Shown: positions 18,751 to 27,574, counted from the stretch's first letter. The stretch is 64,000 nt of DNA from Gloeobacter morelensis MG652769 (GCF_021018745.1 NZ_CP063845.1:2976001-3040000); one strand, 5' to 3'. A program made the numbers and translations. The notes: a model not told the origin generated them from the letters alone.

Positions 18751-19275
18751 ATGCTGGGCCGCAGAGCTTTCCTTTTAACCTTTCTAGTCTCGTGCGCGTT
18801 GCTTAAGGCTGCCCTCGAAAGGATTGTCGGCGCCGAAGCCTACGCTAAGGGAGTTACAGGTTCCGAAATACACTTCGACATCCATTCCGAGCCCGAAGCA
18901 GCGTGCGATTTCTGCTCCTCGATTCCGCAGGACGCCACAATGCTCGTGGCTACCCCTCCCGGTGGACAAGTGCGGATTTGGCGAGAAGACCCACCTTGGC
19001 AGGTGAACCCTACCAAGCCCGGTTGGGTGGTGCGCGACCACCTGAATATTTGTAGCAACTGTGTCCAGTCAGGCAGCGAGTTGGTGGCCAATATTGCTAC
19101 CGAAGGGCGTTTCATCCCGCAGAGCATCCCCCCGGAGCTGGCGGGTGTCAATGTTCTCTATTGTTCCTTTTGCGAGGCGACGCGGCTTGAGGTGATGCTG
19201 CTGGTGGCCGGTTCGGGTGGATCCGTCAATATTTGTGATGTTTGTTTGGGCCTTTGCAGCCGGGTACTGGCTTGA
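18751..19275 (+). CDS. Exported protein with ClpX-like C4 zinc fingers
   Basis: Starting at the ATG at 18751 gives 174 residues. The N-terminus MLGRRAFLLTFLVSCALLK resembles a twin-arginine signal (RRxFL plus a hydrophobic core), with AEAYA as a possible cleavage site. The C-terminal part LYCSFCEATRLEVMLLVAGS followed by VNICDVCLGLC has the spacing and residues of the ClpX zinc-binding domain (CSFCGKSQ...ICDECVELC). An earlier CDFC...ICSNC pair (about residues 51-113) looks like a second, diverged copy with a long insert. There is no AAA+ ATPase domain. An ATG at 18676 would add 25 residues. It is flanked by IS remnants. Function unknown. Confidence 0.72.
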   Translation: MLGRRAFLLTFLVSCALLKAALERIVGAEAYAKGVTGSEIHFDIHSEPEAACDFCSSIPQDATMLVATPPGGQVRIWREDPPWQVNPTKPGWVVRDHLNICSNCVQSGSELVANIATEGRFIPQSIPPELAGVNVLYCSFCEATRLEVMLLVAGSGGSVNICDVCLGLCSRVLA

Positions 19276-19956
19276 GTGTTGGTCCGAGAAGCGACTGCCC
19301 GTACCGCTGGCATTGCTGCACCAGCCCTCCTGCCTAGGCGGGTGAAGATCTCGATGCTTTTGACGTGGCCTTCTTCCGGCTTTCTTGGCTCAGCGAAAAT
19401 AGCCCTGACCGCGGCTTCGTAAGCCTCGGCAGTCTATGGCCTGCCGACCGAGCGTGATTTCCGGAAATTCGGGGCTCTAACGCTGTTCTGGTGATCCAGG
19501 CGCTGACCCGTCGCTCGCTTGGCAGTTACTAGAATCAAGGTATTTGAGGCGTACTGCCTTTGGTGGGCGAGCTACACTTTTGAGCACCCGCCCCAGAAAT
19601 GAGAGTAATGACGACCCATCATTCAGGCATTCAGGCTCACCAAAACGCGTACTTATCAACCGGCGGATTCTGCTAGTCGCTGCCACCCTGGACACGGTCC
19701 CAACCTACACTTTTCTCCGCAAACTCAGGGCAGCTGGAACAAACCAAGACCGTCGGCTGAGCGCTGTGCGCTGGATCAACCGTCAGGAGGAACTGGCTAA
19801 AGCCCTGAAAGCTGGCTCAATCTCCTATCTCGCCTGGCACGACGAGGTCAATACGGCTCTCCTGAGTGCATGGTGTATGCTGTATAGCAGCATACATTCT
19901 GCCGATGAGTATCGAACTGACGCAACTGCTCGGGCTACCCAACGTTTATGTCGGAG

Positions 19957-21297
19957 TCTGTACAGTAAATTGTGTAAGTGGTCTCAGCAAAGAAAGTACA
20001 ATACTCTCTCAGATAGGAGAAGCTGATGACTATCCGCAAAGAGATCCTTGACGAACTGCTCAAAGACTACGACGGCACCGACCCGCAGACCATCCTCGGT
20101 GAGAGCGGCCTGCTCAAGCAACTGACCAAGGCCGTCATTGAACGCGCGCTCGAAGCCGAGATGGAAACTCACCTCGGTTACAAGAAGCACGAAGCAGTCG
20201 GCAAAGGCACCGGCAACTCCCGAAACGGCAAAAGTCAGAAGACCCTCCAGGCCGAATGCGGTCCAGTCGAACTCCACATCCCCCGCGACCACAACGCCGA
20301 GTTCGAGCCGGTCGTTGTGCGCAAAGGCCAGACACGCTTGGCGGGACTGGATGAGAAGATTCTGGCGCTGTATGCGCGCGGAATGACGACCCGTGATATT
20401 CAAGCCCAACTGCAGGAGATGTACGGGGTCGAAGTATCACCAACGCTGATCTCGAATGTCACAGATGCGGTGATGGACGAGGTGCGTCAATGGCAGAATC
20501 GTCCGCTCGAAACCGTCTACCCGATTGCTTATTTTGACTGCCTGCAGGTGAAGGTACGCGACAACGGTCGGGTGGTGAATAAAGCCGTCTACCTGGCTCT
20601 GGGTGTAGACCTGGAGGGCCAGAAAGAGCTTCTGGGTATTTGGGGGTCGTTGCCCCAACGACCCTGGCTTTCGGCCCATGAGGGTGCAAAGTTTTGGTTA
20701 GGAATACTGACGGAACTGAACAACCGTGGCCTGAAAGATATCTTGATTGCCTGTGTGGACGGCTTGACCGGGTTGCCGACAGCGATTGAGTCGATGTACC
20801 CGGGTTGCTTGGTGCAGTTGTGCATGGTACATATGGTGCGCGATTCGTGCAAATATGTGTCATGGAAAGACCGCAAAGCCTTGTGCGTAGACCTGCGCGC
20901 TGTCTACAGTGCAGCGACTGAAGAAGAGGCAGAGTTGCATCTGGAATTACTGTGCGAGAAGTGGGGCAAACAATATCCGAGCGTGGGTCGGATGTGGCGG
21001 GAGAACTGGGTACGGGTGATCCCAATATTCCGGTTTGGCGAGGACATCCGAAAGGTAATCTACACGACGAATGCGATAGAATCACTGAACATGACGATCC
21101 GCAAAGTCAGTCGTAACCGTCGGATCATGCCGAATGACGAGTCGGTGATAAAGATGGTGTATTTGGCAATTCAAAACCAGATGAAGAAGTGGACGATGCC
21201 GATTCGGGCCTGGCGTCCTGCCTTGAACCGGCTGATGATTGAGTTCGAAGGAAGGCTAAAAGTATGACAAAATCACTTACACAAAATAATTGACAGA
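19957..21297 (+). mobile_element. IS256-family element
   Basis: The ends are inverted: TCTGTACAGTAAATTGTGTA at 19957 and, on the complement from 21297, TCTGTCAATTATTTTGTGTA, both followed by AGTG. It carries one transposase gene. No 8-bp target duplication is seen at its borders. This fits an insertion accompanied by deletion of the ISL3 interior. Confidence 0.85.
20026..21267 (+). CDS. IS256-family transposase
   Basis: The 413-residue protein is a full-length IS256/mutator-type DDE transposase. It opens LTKAVIERALEAEMETHLGY, shows GNSRNGKSQKTL and DEKILALYARGMTTRDIQAQ. The catalytic Asp lies in YPIAYFDCLQVKVRDNG, with GIWGSLPQRPWLSAHEGAKF following. The second Asp lies in ILIACVDGLTGLPTAIESMY, with CMVHMVRDS after it, and the Glu is in YTTNAIESLNMTIRKVSRNR. 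It appears intact. Confidence 0.96.
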   Translation: MTIRKEILDELLKDYDGTDPQTILGESGLLKQLTKAVIERALEAEMETHLGYKKHEAVGKGTGNSRNGKSQKTLQAECGPVELHIPRDHNAEFEPVVVRKGQTRLAGLDEKILALYARGMTTRDIQAQLQEMYGVEVSPTLISNVTDAVMDEVRQWQNRPLETVYPIAYFDCLQVKVRDNGRVVNKAVYLALGVDLEGQKELLGIWGSLPQRPWLSAHEGAKFWLGILTELNNRGLKDILIACVDGLTGLPTAIESMYPGCLVQLCMVHMVRDSCKYVSWKDRKALCVDLRAVYSAATEEEAELHLELLCEKWGKQYPSVGRMWRENWVRVIPIFRFGEDIRKVIYTTNAIESLNMTIRKVSRNRRIMPNDESVIKMVYLAIQNQMKKWTMPIRAWRPALNRLMIEFEGRLKV

Positions 21298-21576
21298 TCC
21301 CATCAAGTTAATCAAACGCCAGGGCTACGGCTTTACAAACTTTGAGAACCTGCGCTTGCGGCTGCTCGCTGGCTTTGCCAAGAAGGGCTGCTGCTCACCT
21401 TGAACTCAGGAGAGCCGTCAATACGATGGCCCGGGAAGTCGATATCTCCCAACTTTTGGCGGAGACCAGTCGGGCTCGGGGAAGCCCTCGCATCCCCTTC
21501 ATGCGTGATCCCGTCAAGCGCAGTATCACCTTCGGCGATACCGACAGTAAAAAGTTTACTGGGAGATGACTAATTT

Positions 21577-21670
21577 TCAGCAGATCTCCGCCACGTCGAT
21601 GACACTTGCCGCCCGCTGCAAAGCAAAGGCAATCTGCTGCTCAGTGAAGTTGGACTTGCGCGCTTGAGTC
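21577..21670 (-). pseudogene. IS3-type OrfA, N-terminal remnant
   Basis: The minus strand reads RKSNFTEQQIAFALQRA then SVIDVAEIC and a TGA. This matches the first about 28 residues of the widespread IS3 OrfA (RKSKFTEEQIAFALRQAE...VAEVCRK). Nothing else of that element remains nearby. Confidence 0.65.
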
Positions 21671-21815
21671 CTCTAGACTAGGAAAAGTATACTGTGTAGG
21701 TTTTTCCCGGTTTCCCCTGATCTAGTTTTACGGGTCAAGACCAAGTATTCGGAGCAGTCTGGGGATTTCCGAATTATTGCCCGGGTTGCAGGTTGGTGCT
21801 AGCACAGACAAATTT

Positions 21816-21845
21816 TTGTTAGACTTACGAGATCTGTGCTACAAT
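21816..21845 (+). promoter_or_regulatory. Probable sigma-70 promoter of the interrupted exported protein
   Basis: TTGTTA at 21816-21821 and TACAAT at 21840-21845 are separated by 18 bp. They lie 26 bp before the GTG start at 21871. This is the best promoter match in the region. Confidence 0.5.
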
Positions 21846-21972
21846 TTAGCGTCTATCCAGAGATAATACTGTGGCTACAAAAAATGTGATCGCGTCCGGC
21901 GTGCTGTCTCTAACTGTCGCGGCACAGATGTGTTTTATCTCTCCTGCTTTGGCCCAAAGCATAACTTTTAAC

Positions 21973-23203
21973 GGCTCTCCTGAGTCCATGGTGTATGCTG
22001 TATAGCACCATACATTCTGCCAATGAGTATCGAACTGACGCAACTGCTCGGGCTACCCAACGTTTATGTCGAACGGCAGTCCATCGATGAACGGGGCATT
22101 ATCTTCTATCTCAAGCCGCTTGCTCCAGGTATACTCTGCGGCGGTTGCGGCCAGTTTACCGACCGCGAACATCAAGCACGTCCCCTGCACATCCGAGACT
22201 TGAAAATACGTAAAATGCCCGTATTTTTGCACATTCCTCGAAGACAATTTTACTGCCAAACCTGCGAACGCTACTGTACCGAACAACTGGATTTCGTCGA
22301 TTGGCGACGGCGACACACCCGCCGTTTCGAGCAGGATATCTACGAGCGGGTACCCGCCTCAAGTCTCGAACAGATTGCGCGCGAAGAAGGCATCAGTCCA
22401 GACGAAGTACGAGGCATGTTCGAGCATGTGGCCAGGCAGTTAAAAAAAAGACTGGGGCCCCGTCAAGCGCATCAGCATCGATGAGTTTAGTGGGCGGCGC
22501 GGCCACGATTTTAAAACGGTACTTTGCGATATCGAGACTGGCGAATTGCTGGAGGTCATCGATAGTCACAAACAAAAAGAGATCATTGAAAGCCTTTGCC
22601 TGCAAGCGCTTGAGGTGCGCGAAGCTATTGAAGAAGTGAGCATCGACATGTGGGGAGGTTTTCGAAAGGTTGTCCAGGAAGCCTTTCCCAATGCTGTGAT
22701 TGTCTACGACCGGTTTCACGTGATGCGGATGGTGAACGAAGAGGTCAAGAAGATTGCTCGCCAATGTGGCTTGGGCAAGCGCAAGGAGCAATTTTTGCTC
22801 CTAAAGAATGGAGTGGACTTGAATGCCGGGCAGAAAGTTCAGCTAGAAACCTATCTGCAGATCGACAAACGTTTACGCAAAGCGTATGAATACAAAGAGG
22901 AATTTCGGTGGATTTATGAGAGGAGTCAGAGTGTAGATGAAGGTCAGCAGAAGTTGGAAGACTGGCTTTTGAAAGCCCGCAAGGTATATGGGAAGGTGGT
23001 GCAGACCATTACAGAACATTTCGAGGGGGTCTGCAACTATTTTATCCGTCGGTCGAGTAGTGGAGTGATGGAGGGCATCAACAACCGCATCAAGTTAATC
23101 AAACGCCAGGGCTACGGCTTTACAAACTTTGAGAACCTGCGCTTGCGGCTGCTCGCTGGCTTTGCCAAGAAGGGATGCTGCTCACCTTGAACTCAGGAGA
23201 GCC
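21973..23203 (+). mobile_element. ISL3-family insertion sequence, full length
   Basis: Terminal inverted repeats are GGCTCTCCTGAGTCCATGGT on the left and the complement of the sequence ending at 23203 (GGCTCTCCTGAGTTCAAGGT). The flanks have a perfect 8-bp duplication, CTTTTAAC (21965-21972 and 23204-23211), as expected for ISL3. One transposase gene is present, split by a frameshift at an A8 run. Confidence 0.93.
22023..23190 (+). CDS. ISL3-family transposase, two frames joined at an A8 run
   Basis: The first frame (22023-22484) encodes the N-terminal zinc-ribbon (CGGCGQ...FYCQTCERYC) and HTH (ASSLEQIAREEGISPDEVRG). It reaches ARQLKKR at the run of eight A (22442-22449) and then goes astray. 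Moving one base forward gives KKDWGPVKRISIDEFSGRRG, which runs to the stop at 23190. The DDE residues lie in this second part: ISIDEFSGRRGHDF, AVIVYDRFHVMRMVNEEV and GVMEGINNRIKLIKRQGYGF. Either transcriptional slippage on the A8 run joins them or this copy is dead. The total would be about 388 residues, normal for ISL3. Confidence 0.85.
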
Positions 23204-23701
23204 CTTTTAACTTTGGGGCACTGATTCCGAGTAACTTAGTCGCTAATGACTGGTATCTCAGTGCAAGAGATCTTGAGAAGCGAGTTTTCGATGTCGACGA
23301 AAATCAAACGAACAATGGAACCCTTACGGGTTATGGACTCAGTGTTAGTAGCGCTAATTTTTCACCATTGCCCTCGCCGCTTTCAAATATTGATAATTTT
23401 AGTTTTTACACTCAATATCGTGTCAGAAATTATGAATTGTTTGCTGCCCAAGTAGAAAATGGTGGATTTCCTCTTCAAGGCTTCTTGCCACAACCGAATC
23501 CAAACGCCCAGTTTGGAGTCTTCTTCGGACGGAACTTCGGCACCATTTTTACAGGCAGTGCATTTCCTTACAAATTCATTGCGCGTTACAGACAGTCAAG
23601 AAACACGCATACAAAGAAATCTGCGTCCCAAATTGATAATTCTTCCAAGATTGATCCTTTTTATTTTAGAGTTTCCACTGGTAACTGGGCTGCATGTCCC
23701 A

Positions 23702-26203
23702 ATGAAAATCAGTCTTTACACTCCCATAGTTACCCTTGCCGCTCAGACTGTTTCCAACACCTATCCTCTCTTTGGAGATTTTGAGAGAGATTCGGTAACC
23801 GATCCCACATATTTCGACAAAGCCAGTGGCAATTGGAGTTCTTACTTATCCCTCGTCGGCCAGACGGTCAATTTGGGAGCATTCGGCAGCCCCAGTAGAG
23901 GTGATGTGCCTGCCGTCGAGGACTTCGATGCTGACGGGATCGCAGAGCGCATGATTTTCCGCGGCGGTACCGGAGATTGGTTCGCAATTTACAGCTCACT
24001 GCTATTCAACTCGGGCAGAGTCATCCGTGTTCCCAGCAGTGGCAACCTCCACACGGTTTTACCCACGGGGAGCGGCACCCTCGCCTGGACATACCGCTCA
24101 TCTTCCTCCACCGCCGCCTGGAGCCCCCCTGCCTACTTCGGCTCCGGTGTCACCGGCAACCCCGCCTTGATCCGGCTAGCCTACGACAGTTCTTTGAGAG
24201 CCGTGTACCGCAATACCTCCGGTGGCCTCACCGAGTACAAGCTGCCGGCTGGCGGTTCCGGATGGCAAAAAGTCGCCGACTTCGGTTCGGGGATCGTTGG
24301 CAATCCGTCCCTGGTCGAGACCGTGGGCGGCAACATGTGGGTGGTCGCCCCCAACAGCTCCGGCGGCCTGAGCGCCTACAGCAAGGTTTACAACACCTCC
24401 TGGGGACTTTTCTCCAATTTCGGCTCGAACGTTTTCGGCACCCCCGCGCTCATCCGGCTCGCCTTCGACGGTTCGCTCCAAGTCGTGGTGCCCAACGGCG
24501 ACGGCCTCGCGCACTACCAACTGCCCCCGTACGGCAGCTGGCAAAAAATCGCCGACTTCGGTTCGGGCGTGCTCAGCAATCCGACGCTGCTTGAAACGGT
24601 CAACGGCAACATGTGGGCACTGGTCGGCAACAGCTCGGGTGGCCTGACCGCCTTCAGCAGGGTCTACGGCACCACCTGGGGCGCAACCAGCTTCGGCTCG
24701 GGCCTCACCGGCACCCCGGCCTTCGCCAAAAGAACCAGCGACGGCGCCTTGGAGGCAATAGCGATCAAGCAGACCGGCGGCCTAGTCGAGTACCGCCTGC
24801 TGCCCGGCGGCACCGCCTGGACCAAGCAGGCCGACTTCGCCACCAGCGTCACCGGCAACCCGCTGCTCATCGACACCACCGGTGGCAACCTCTCGGTCAT
24901 CGCCCCGGGCGTCTCCGGGGGCCTGGCCCACTACGGCCGCGGCGCTTCGACCGGCTGGAGCGGTGCGGTCGCCTCCGCGTCGATGCCCGGACGGGGGGCC
25001 TCTTTGGGGGCTTTTCCCGCCGCCGGTTTCGTCGGGCGGCCCATCCCGGCGGACTACGACGGCGACGGCCGAGCCGACCGCGCCGCCTTCGGTGCCAGCT
25101 CCTACACCTACCAGATCAAGCAAAGCTCCGACGGCGCCACCCGCACCTACGGGCCTTTCTTCACCAGTTCCGGCGGCACAATGGTCTTCGAGTTGCCCGG
25201 CGACTACGACGGTGACGGCAAGGTGGACCCGGCGGCGGTCAACGCCTCGACCTACAGCGGCTGCCCCTTCTCCCCGGACGGGCTCTACACGAACTTCGAT
25301 ATCGTCTTTCGCTCCTCCGCCAACGGCGGCACCAACCTGCAGACGAGTGTCGTCGCCTACGGCGGGCCGCCGATAAACAATTACCTGTTCCCGGCCGTGG
25401 GCGATTTCGACGGCGACGGCAAGTCCGACCCGGCCTACTTTTTCCCGGCTTTCAACGTCACCTACTACGTCTCCAGTCTCAACCAGACGGTGGTGGAGAG
25501 CGGCCCGGGCTGCGGCTACGGCTACGACACCGTCAACAATTTCACCAACGCCGGCATCAACTTCTCCATCTCGCCCATCCTCATCGACACCAAAGGCGAC
25601 GGCTTCGCGCTCACCTCCGCCGATGGGGGCGTCCTTTTCGACCTGCAGGGCCGCGGCGGCATCGCCAAAAACGCCTGGACCGAGACCGGCTCCGACGACG
25701 CCTTTTTGGTGCTCGATCGCGACGAGAACGGCACCATCGACGACGGTAGGGAGCTATTTGGCAACCACACCGCCCAGCCCGCCAGCGTCAACCCCAACGG
25801 CTTTTTGGCCCTCGCCGAGTTCGACAAACCCGCCCACGGCGGCAACGGCGACGGGGCAATCTCCGCCGAGGACACGGTTTTCAGCTTGCTGCTGCTGTGG
25901 ACCGACCGCAACCACAACGGAATTTCGGAGCCGGAAGAGTTGAAACCATACTCCGACTCCGGCCCGACCGCTATCTCATTGACGATGTGGCCCACCAAGG
26001 TCGCAGATGCCCACGGCAACTGGTTTCGGTGGGTGAGCAGGCTGGAGGGGGCCGCGGCCCTCGGCATGGGTAGCAAGGTCGTCGACGTCATCTTTGCCAC
26101 CGAGAAACGCCCGGACGCCCGCCCGTTACCGACGGGCACCAAAGGAGAACCCCGCACCGGTGAAACACCCACCGGCACCACAGACGATATTTATTGTTTT
26201 TGA
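23702..26203 (+). CDS. Intact downstream portion of the propeller/VCBS/EF-hand protein
   Basis: From the ATG at 23702 the frame is open for 833 residues. FG-GAP/VCBS-like segments come first (GDFERDSVTDPTYFDKASGN; VEDFDADGIAERMIFRGGTG). Six related propeller-type blocks follow (see the repeat at 24131-24963). Three further VCBS units carry Ca-binding loops: ADYDGDGRADRAAF, GDYDGDGKVDPAAV and GDFDGDGKSDPAYF. The last 180 residues hold EF-hand-like loops: LDRDENGTIDDGRELFG, GNGDGAISAEDTVF and DRNHNGISEPEEL. It lacks its own signal peptide, because that lies before the ISL3 element. The frame is open from a GTG at 23459, but the translation before 23702 is not protein-like. It probably was a Ca-dependent surface or secreted lectin-like protein. 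Confidence 0.75.
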   Translation: MKISLYTPIVTLAAQTVSNTYPLFGDFERDSVTDPTYFDKASGNWSSYLSLVGQTVNLGAFGSPSRGDVPAVEDFDADGIAERMIFRGGTGDWFAIYSSLLFNSGRVIRVPSSGNLHTVLPTGSGTLAWTYRSSSSTAAWSPPAYFGSGVTGNPALIRLAYDSSLRAVYRNTSGGLTEYKLPAGGSGWQKVADFGSGIVGNPSLVETVGGNMWVVAPNSSGGLSAYSKVYNTSWGLFSNFGSNVFGTPALIRLAFDGSLQVVVPNGDGLAHYQLPPYGSWQKIADFGSGVLSNPTLLETVNGNMWALVGNSSGGLTAFSRVYGTTWGATSFGSGLTGTPAFAKRTSDGALEAIAIKQTGGLVEYRLLPGGTAWTKQADFATSVTGNPLLIDTTGGNLSVIAPGVSGGLAHYGRGASTGWSGAVASASMPGRGASLGAFPAAGFVGRPIPADYDGDGRADRAAFGASSYTYQIKQSSDGATRTYGPFFTSSGGTMVFELPGDYDGDGKVDPAAVNASTYSGCPFSPDGLYTNFDIVFRSSANGGTNLQTSVVAYGGPPINNYLFPAVGDFDGDGKSDPAYFFPAFNVTYYVSSLNQTVVESGPGCGYGYDTVNNFTNAGINFSISPILIDTKGDGFALTSADGGVLFDLQGRGGIAKNAWTETGSDDAFLVLDRDENGTIDDGRELFGNHTAQPASVNPNGFLALAEFDKPAHGGNGDGAISAEDTVFSLLLLWTDRNHNGISEPEELKPYSDSGPTAISLTMWPTKVADAHGNWFRWVSRLEGAAALGMGSKVVDVIFATEKRPDARPLPTGTKGEPRTGETPTGTTDDIYCF
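24131..24963 (+). repeat. Six tandem about 46-residue propeller-type repeats, alternating A and B types
   Basis: Each unit begins with an aromatic-FGSG-like motif (AYFGSGVTGNP, ADFGSGIVGNP, SNFGSNVFGTP, ADFGSGVLSNP, TSFGSGLTGTP, ADFATSVTGNP). Units 1, 3 and 5 continue with ALIRLA.D.SL-like text, and units 2, 4 and 6 with LVET..GNMWVV-like text, so the duplicated block was a pair. The pattern resembles PLL/tachylectin-type beta-propeller blades. Confidence 0.75.
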
Positions 26204-26231
26204 GTCTTGGGCAGGGTGCGGCCCGGGTGGA

Positions 26232-26262
26232 CAGTCCGAGTTCGTTAGAGAACTCGGGACTG
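26232..26262 (+). terminator. Hairpin downstream of the VCBS/EF-hand gene
   Basis: CAGTCCGAGTTC and GAACTCGGGACTG pair around a 6-base loop (GTTAGA), with one bulge, 29 bp after the stop. No T run follows, so rho-independent termination is uncertain. The rest of the gap to 26494 shows nothing recognisable. Confidence 0.45.
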
Positions 26263-26494
26263 CCGACTTCTACCGCTTGCCGGGCTGATCCAGTGCCTGC
26301 ACGACCGGAGCGACGAGCACAACCTGCAGCTTCGCATTCACCCGCACCCGCCTGAGGGTGAAGAGCGTTTTGCGTAGTCGTGAGTGCCCGGCCTGAGCAA
26401 CCGCACAGCTTTCTGGGAGGGAATGCTTCGGTCTTGGCCAGGCCCTCGGAACGTTGAATGAGTGGATAAAATTCTTCCAGACAATACACCTGCA

Positions 26495-27574
26495 CTACGC
26501 AGAGACCTTCGCTGCAATCGCCTCGGCCATCTGGCGGGTGCCTACGGGCGTGGATCCCGCCGGGGCCAGGTCGTAGGTAACACTTTGGCCCTCGGCGATC
26601 ACGTCGGCGACGGCCTGCTCGACGCGCACGGCGGCCTCCTGCTCGCCCAGGTGCCGAAGCAACAGCGCGCCGCTCAAGATGAGTGCCGAGGGATTGACCT
26701 TGTTCTGACCGGCGTAGCGCGGGGCCGAGCCGTGGATCGCTTCGAAGACGGCGTAGCGATCGCCGATATTGGCCCCCGGCGCCACCCCAAGGCCACCCAC
26801 CAGCCCGGCGGTCAGATCGGAGACGATATCGCCGTAGAGGTTGGGCAGCACCAGGACATCGAACAGTTCCGGCTTCTGGACCAGTTGCATGCACAGATTG
26901 TCGACGATCCGATCTTCAAACTCGACATCCGGATACTCCGAGGCTACCTGGCGGGCCGCTTCCAGAAACAGACCGTCGGTGTGCTTCAAGATATTCGCCT
27001 TGTGCACGGCGGTGACTTTACGGCGGGCGTTGCGGCGGGCGTACTCGAAGGCGAAGCGGGCGATCCGCTCGCTCGCCTCGCTGGAGATCGGTTTGACCGC
27101 AAGGCCGGATCTTGGAAAGATTTTTTTGCCGCCCAGGCGCACGAGCATCTCGATTACTTCAAGAGCCTGGGGAGAATTTTTTTCAAATTCGATGCCGCTG
27201 TAGAGGTCCTCGGTATTTTCACGCACGACCACCAGGTCGATATTGTCGTAGCGCGAGTGCACCCCGGGCAGGGTGCGGGCCGGGCGCAGGTTGGCGTACA
27301 AGTCGAGGGCCCGACGCAAGGCGACGTTGACCGAACGGATGCCCGCACCTGTGGGGGGGGTGATCGGGCCTTTGATGGCGGCGTCGCTCGCGCGCACCGC
27401 TTCGATCACTGGGGCCGGAAGGGGTGTGCCGGACTTCTCCATCACCTCGGCGCCGGCATCGACCACAACCCACTCAAAGTCGATTCCGGTGGCATCGAGC
27501 ACGATCCGGGCTGCCTGCGTCACTTCCGGGCCGATCCCATCGCCGCGGATCAGTGTGACACGATATGGGGACAC
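26495..27574 (-). CDS. NAD-dependent isocitrate dehydrogenase type (IDH/IMDH family)
   Basis: The 359-residue protein belongs to the beta-decarboxylating dehydrogenases: [14 protein letters not shown], the substrate loop [34 protein letters not shown] and [19 protein letters not shown]. The nucleotide end is [32 protein letters not shown] and the short length match NAD-linked isocitrate dehydrogenases (eukaryotic IDH3/Thermus-like) better than 3-isopropylmalate dehydrogenase or homoisocitrate enzymes. It would convert isocitrate to 2-oxoglutarate. Most cyanobacteria use a longer NADP enzyme. It is divergent from the tocopherol operon. Confidence 0.85.
   Translation of the reverse strand: MSPYRVTLIRGDGIGPEVTQAARIVLDATGIDFEWVVVDAGAEVMEKSGTPLPAPVIEAVRASDAAIKGPITPPTGAGIRSVNVALRRALDLYANLRPARTLPGVHSRYDNIDLVVVRENTEDLYSGIEFEKNSPQALEVIEMLVRLGGKKIFPRSGLAVKPISSEASERIARFAFEYARRNARRKVTAVHKANILKHTDGLFLEAARQVASEYPDVEFEDRIVDNLCMQLVQKPELFDVLVLPNLYGDIVSDLTAGLVGGLGVAPGANIGDRYAVFEAIHGSAPRYAGQNKVNPSALILSGALLLRHLGEQEAAVRVEQAVADVIAEGQSVTYDLAPAGSTPVGTRQMAEAIAAKVSA

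Larger units (their letters stand above)
19855..21416 (+). mobile_element. ISL3-family copy with internal deletion, carrying IS256
   Basis: The left end (GGCTCTCCTGAGT at 19855) and the right end (ACTCAGGAGAGCC ending at 21416) match those of the complete ISL3 element at 21973-23203. The first 99 bp and last about 116 bp are nearly identical to that copy, while about 1016 bp of interior (equivalent to 22072-23087) are replaced by the IS256 element. The outer flanks carry a perfect 8-bp duplication, GTCAATAC (19847-19854 and 21417-21424), so the ISL3 inserted first. Confidence 0.9.
19544..21569 (+). pseudogene. Unknown gene interrupted by a deleted ISL3 element
   Basis: Removing 19855-21416 plus one copy of the target duplication joins two fragments in frame: ...WINRQEELAKALKAG...WHDEVNT and MAREVDISQLLAETSRARGS...DSKKFTGR with a TGA at 21567. 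The rebuilt product is about 150 residues, charged and mainly helical. I do not recognise the family. The true start is uncertain: the frame is open from a TTG at 19544 and has no ATG before the insertion. The insertion should inactivate the gene. Confidence 0.65.
21871..26203 (+). pseudogene. Large exported beta-propeller/VCBS/EF-hand protein, split by ISL3 and a frameshift
   Basis: A GTG start at 21871 begins a signal peptide (ATKNVIASGVLSLTVAAQMC, then FISPALAQ). After codon 34 the gene is cut by the ISL3 element at 21973-23203. Removing it with one target copy restores the frame into FGALIPSNLVANDWYLSARD and on to FYFRVSTGNWAACPN. A stop would follow at about 23782. The similar content continues in the +1 frame from about 23702 (GDFERDSVTDPTYFDKASGN), so one indel near 23695-23705 has also occurred. 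Complete, the product would have been about 1,000 residues. Two independent lesions mean it is probably not made at full length. Confidence 0.75.

Noticed and set aside
23459-23701. Open upstream part of the VCBS frame from a GTG at 23459
   Set aside because: Frame A reads as protein there (FPLQGFLPQPNPNAQFGVFF) and this one does not, so the open frame is accidental up to the indel.
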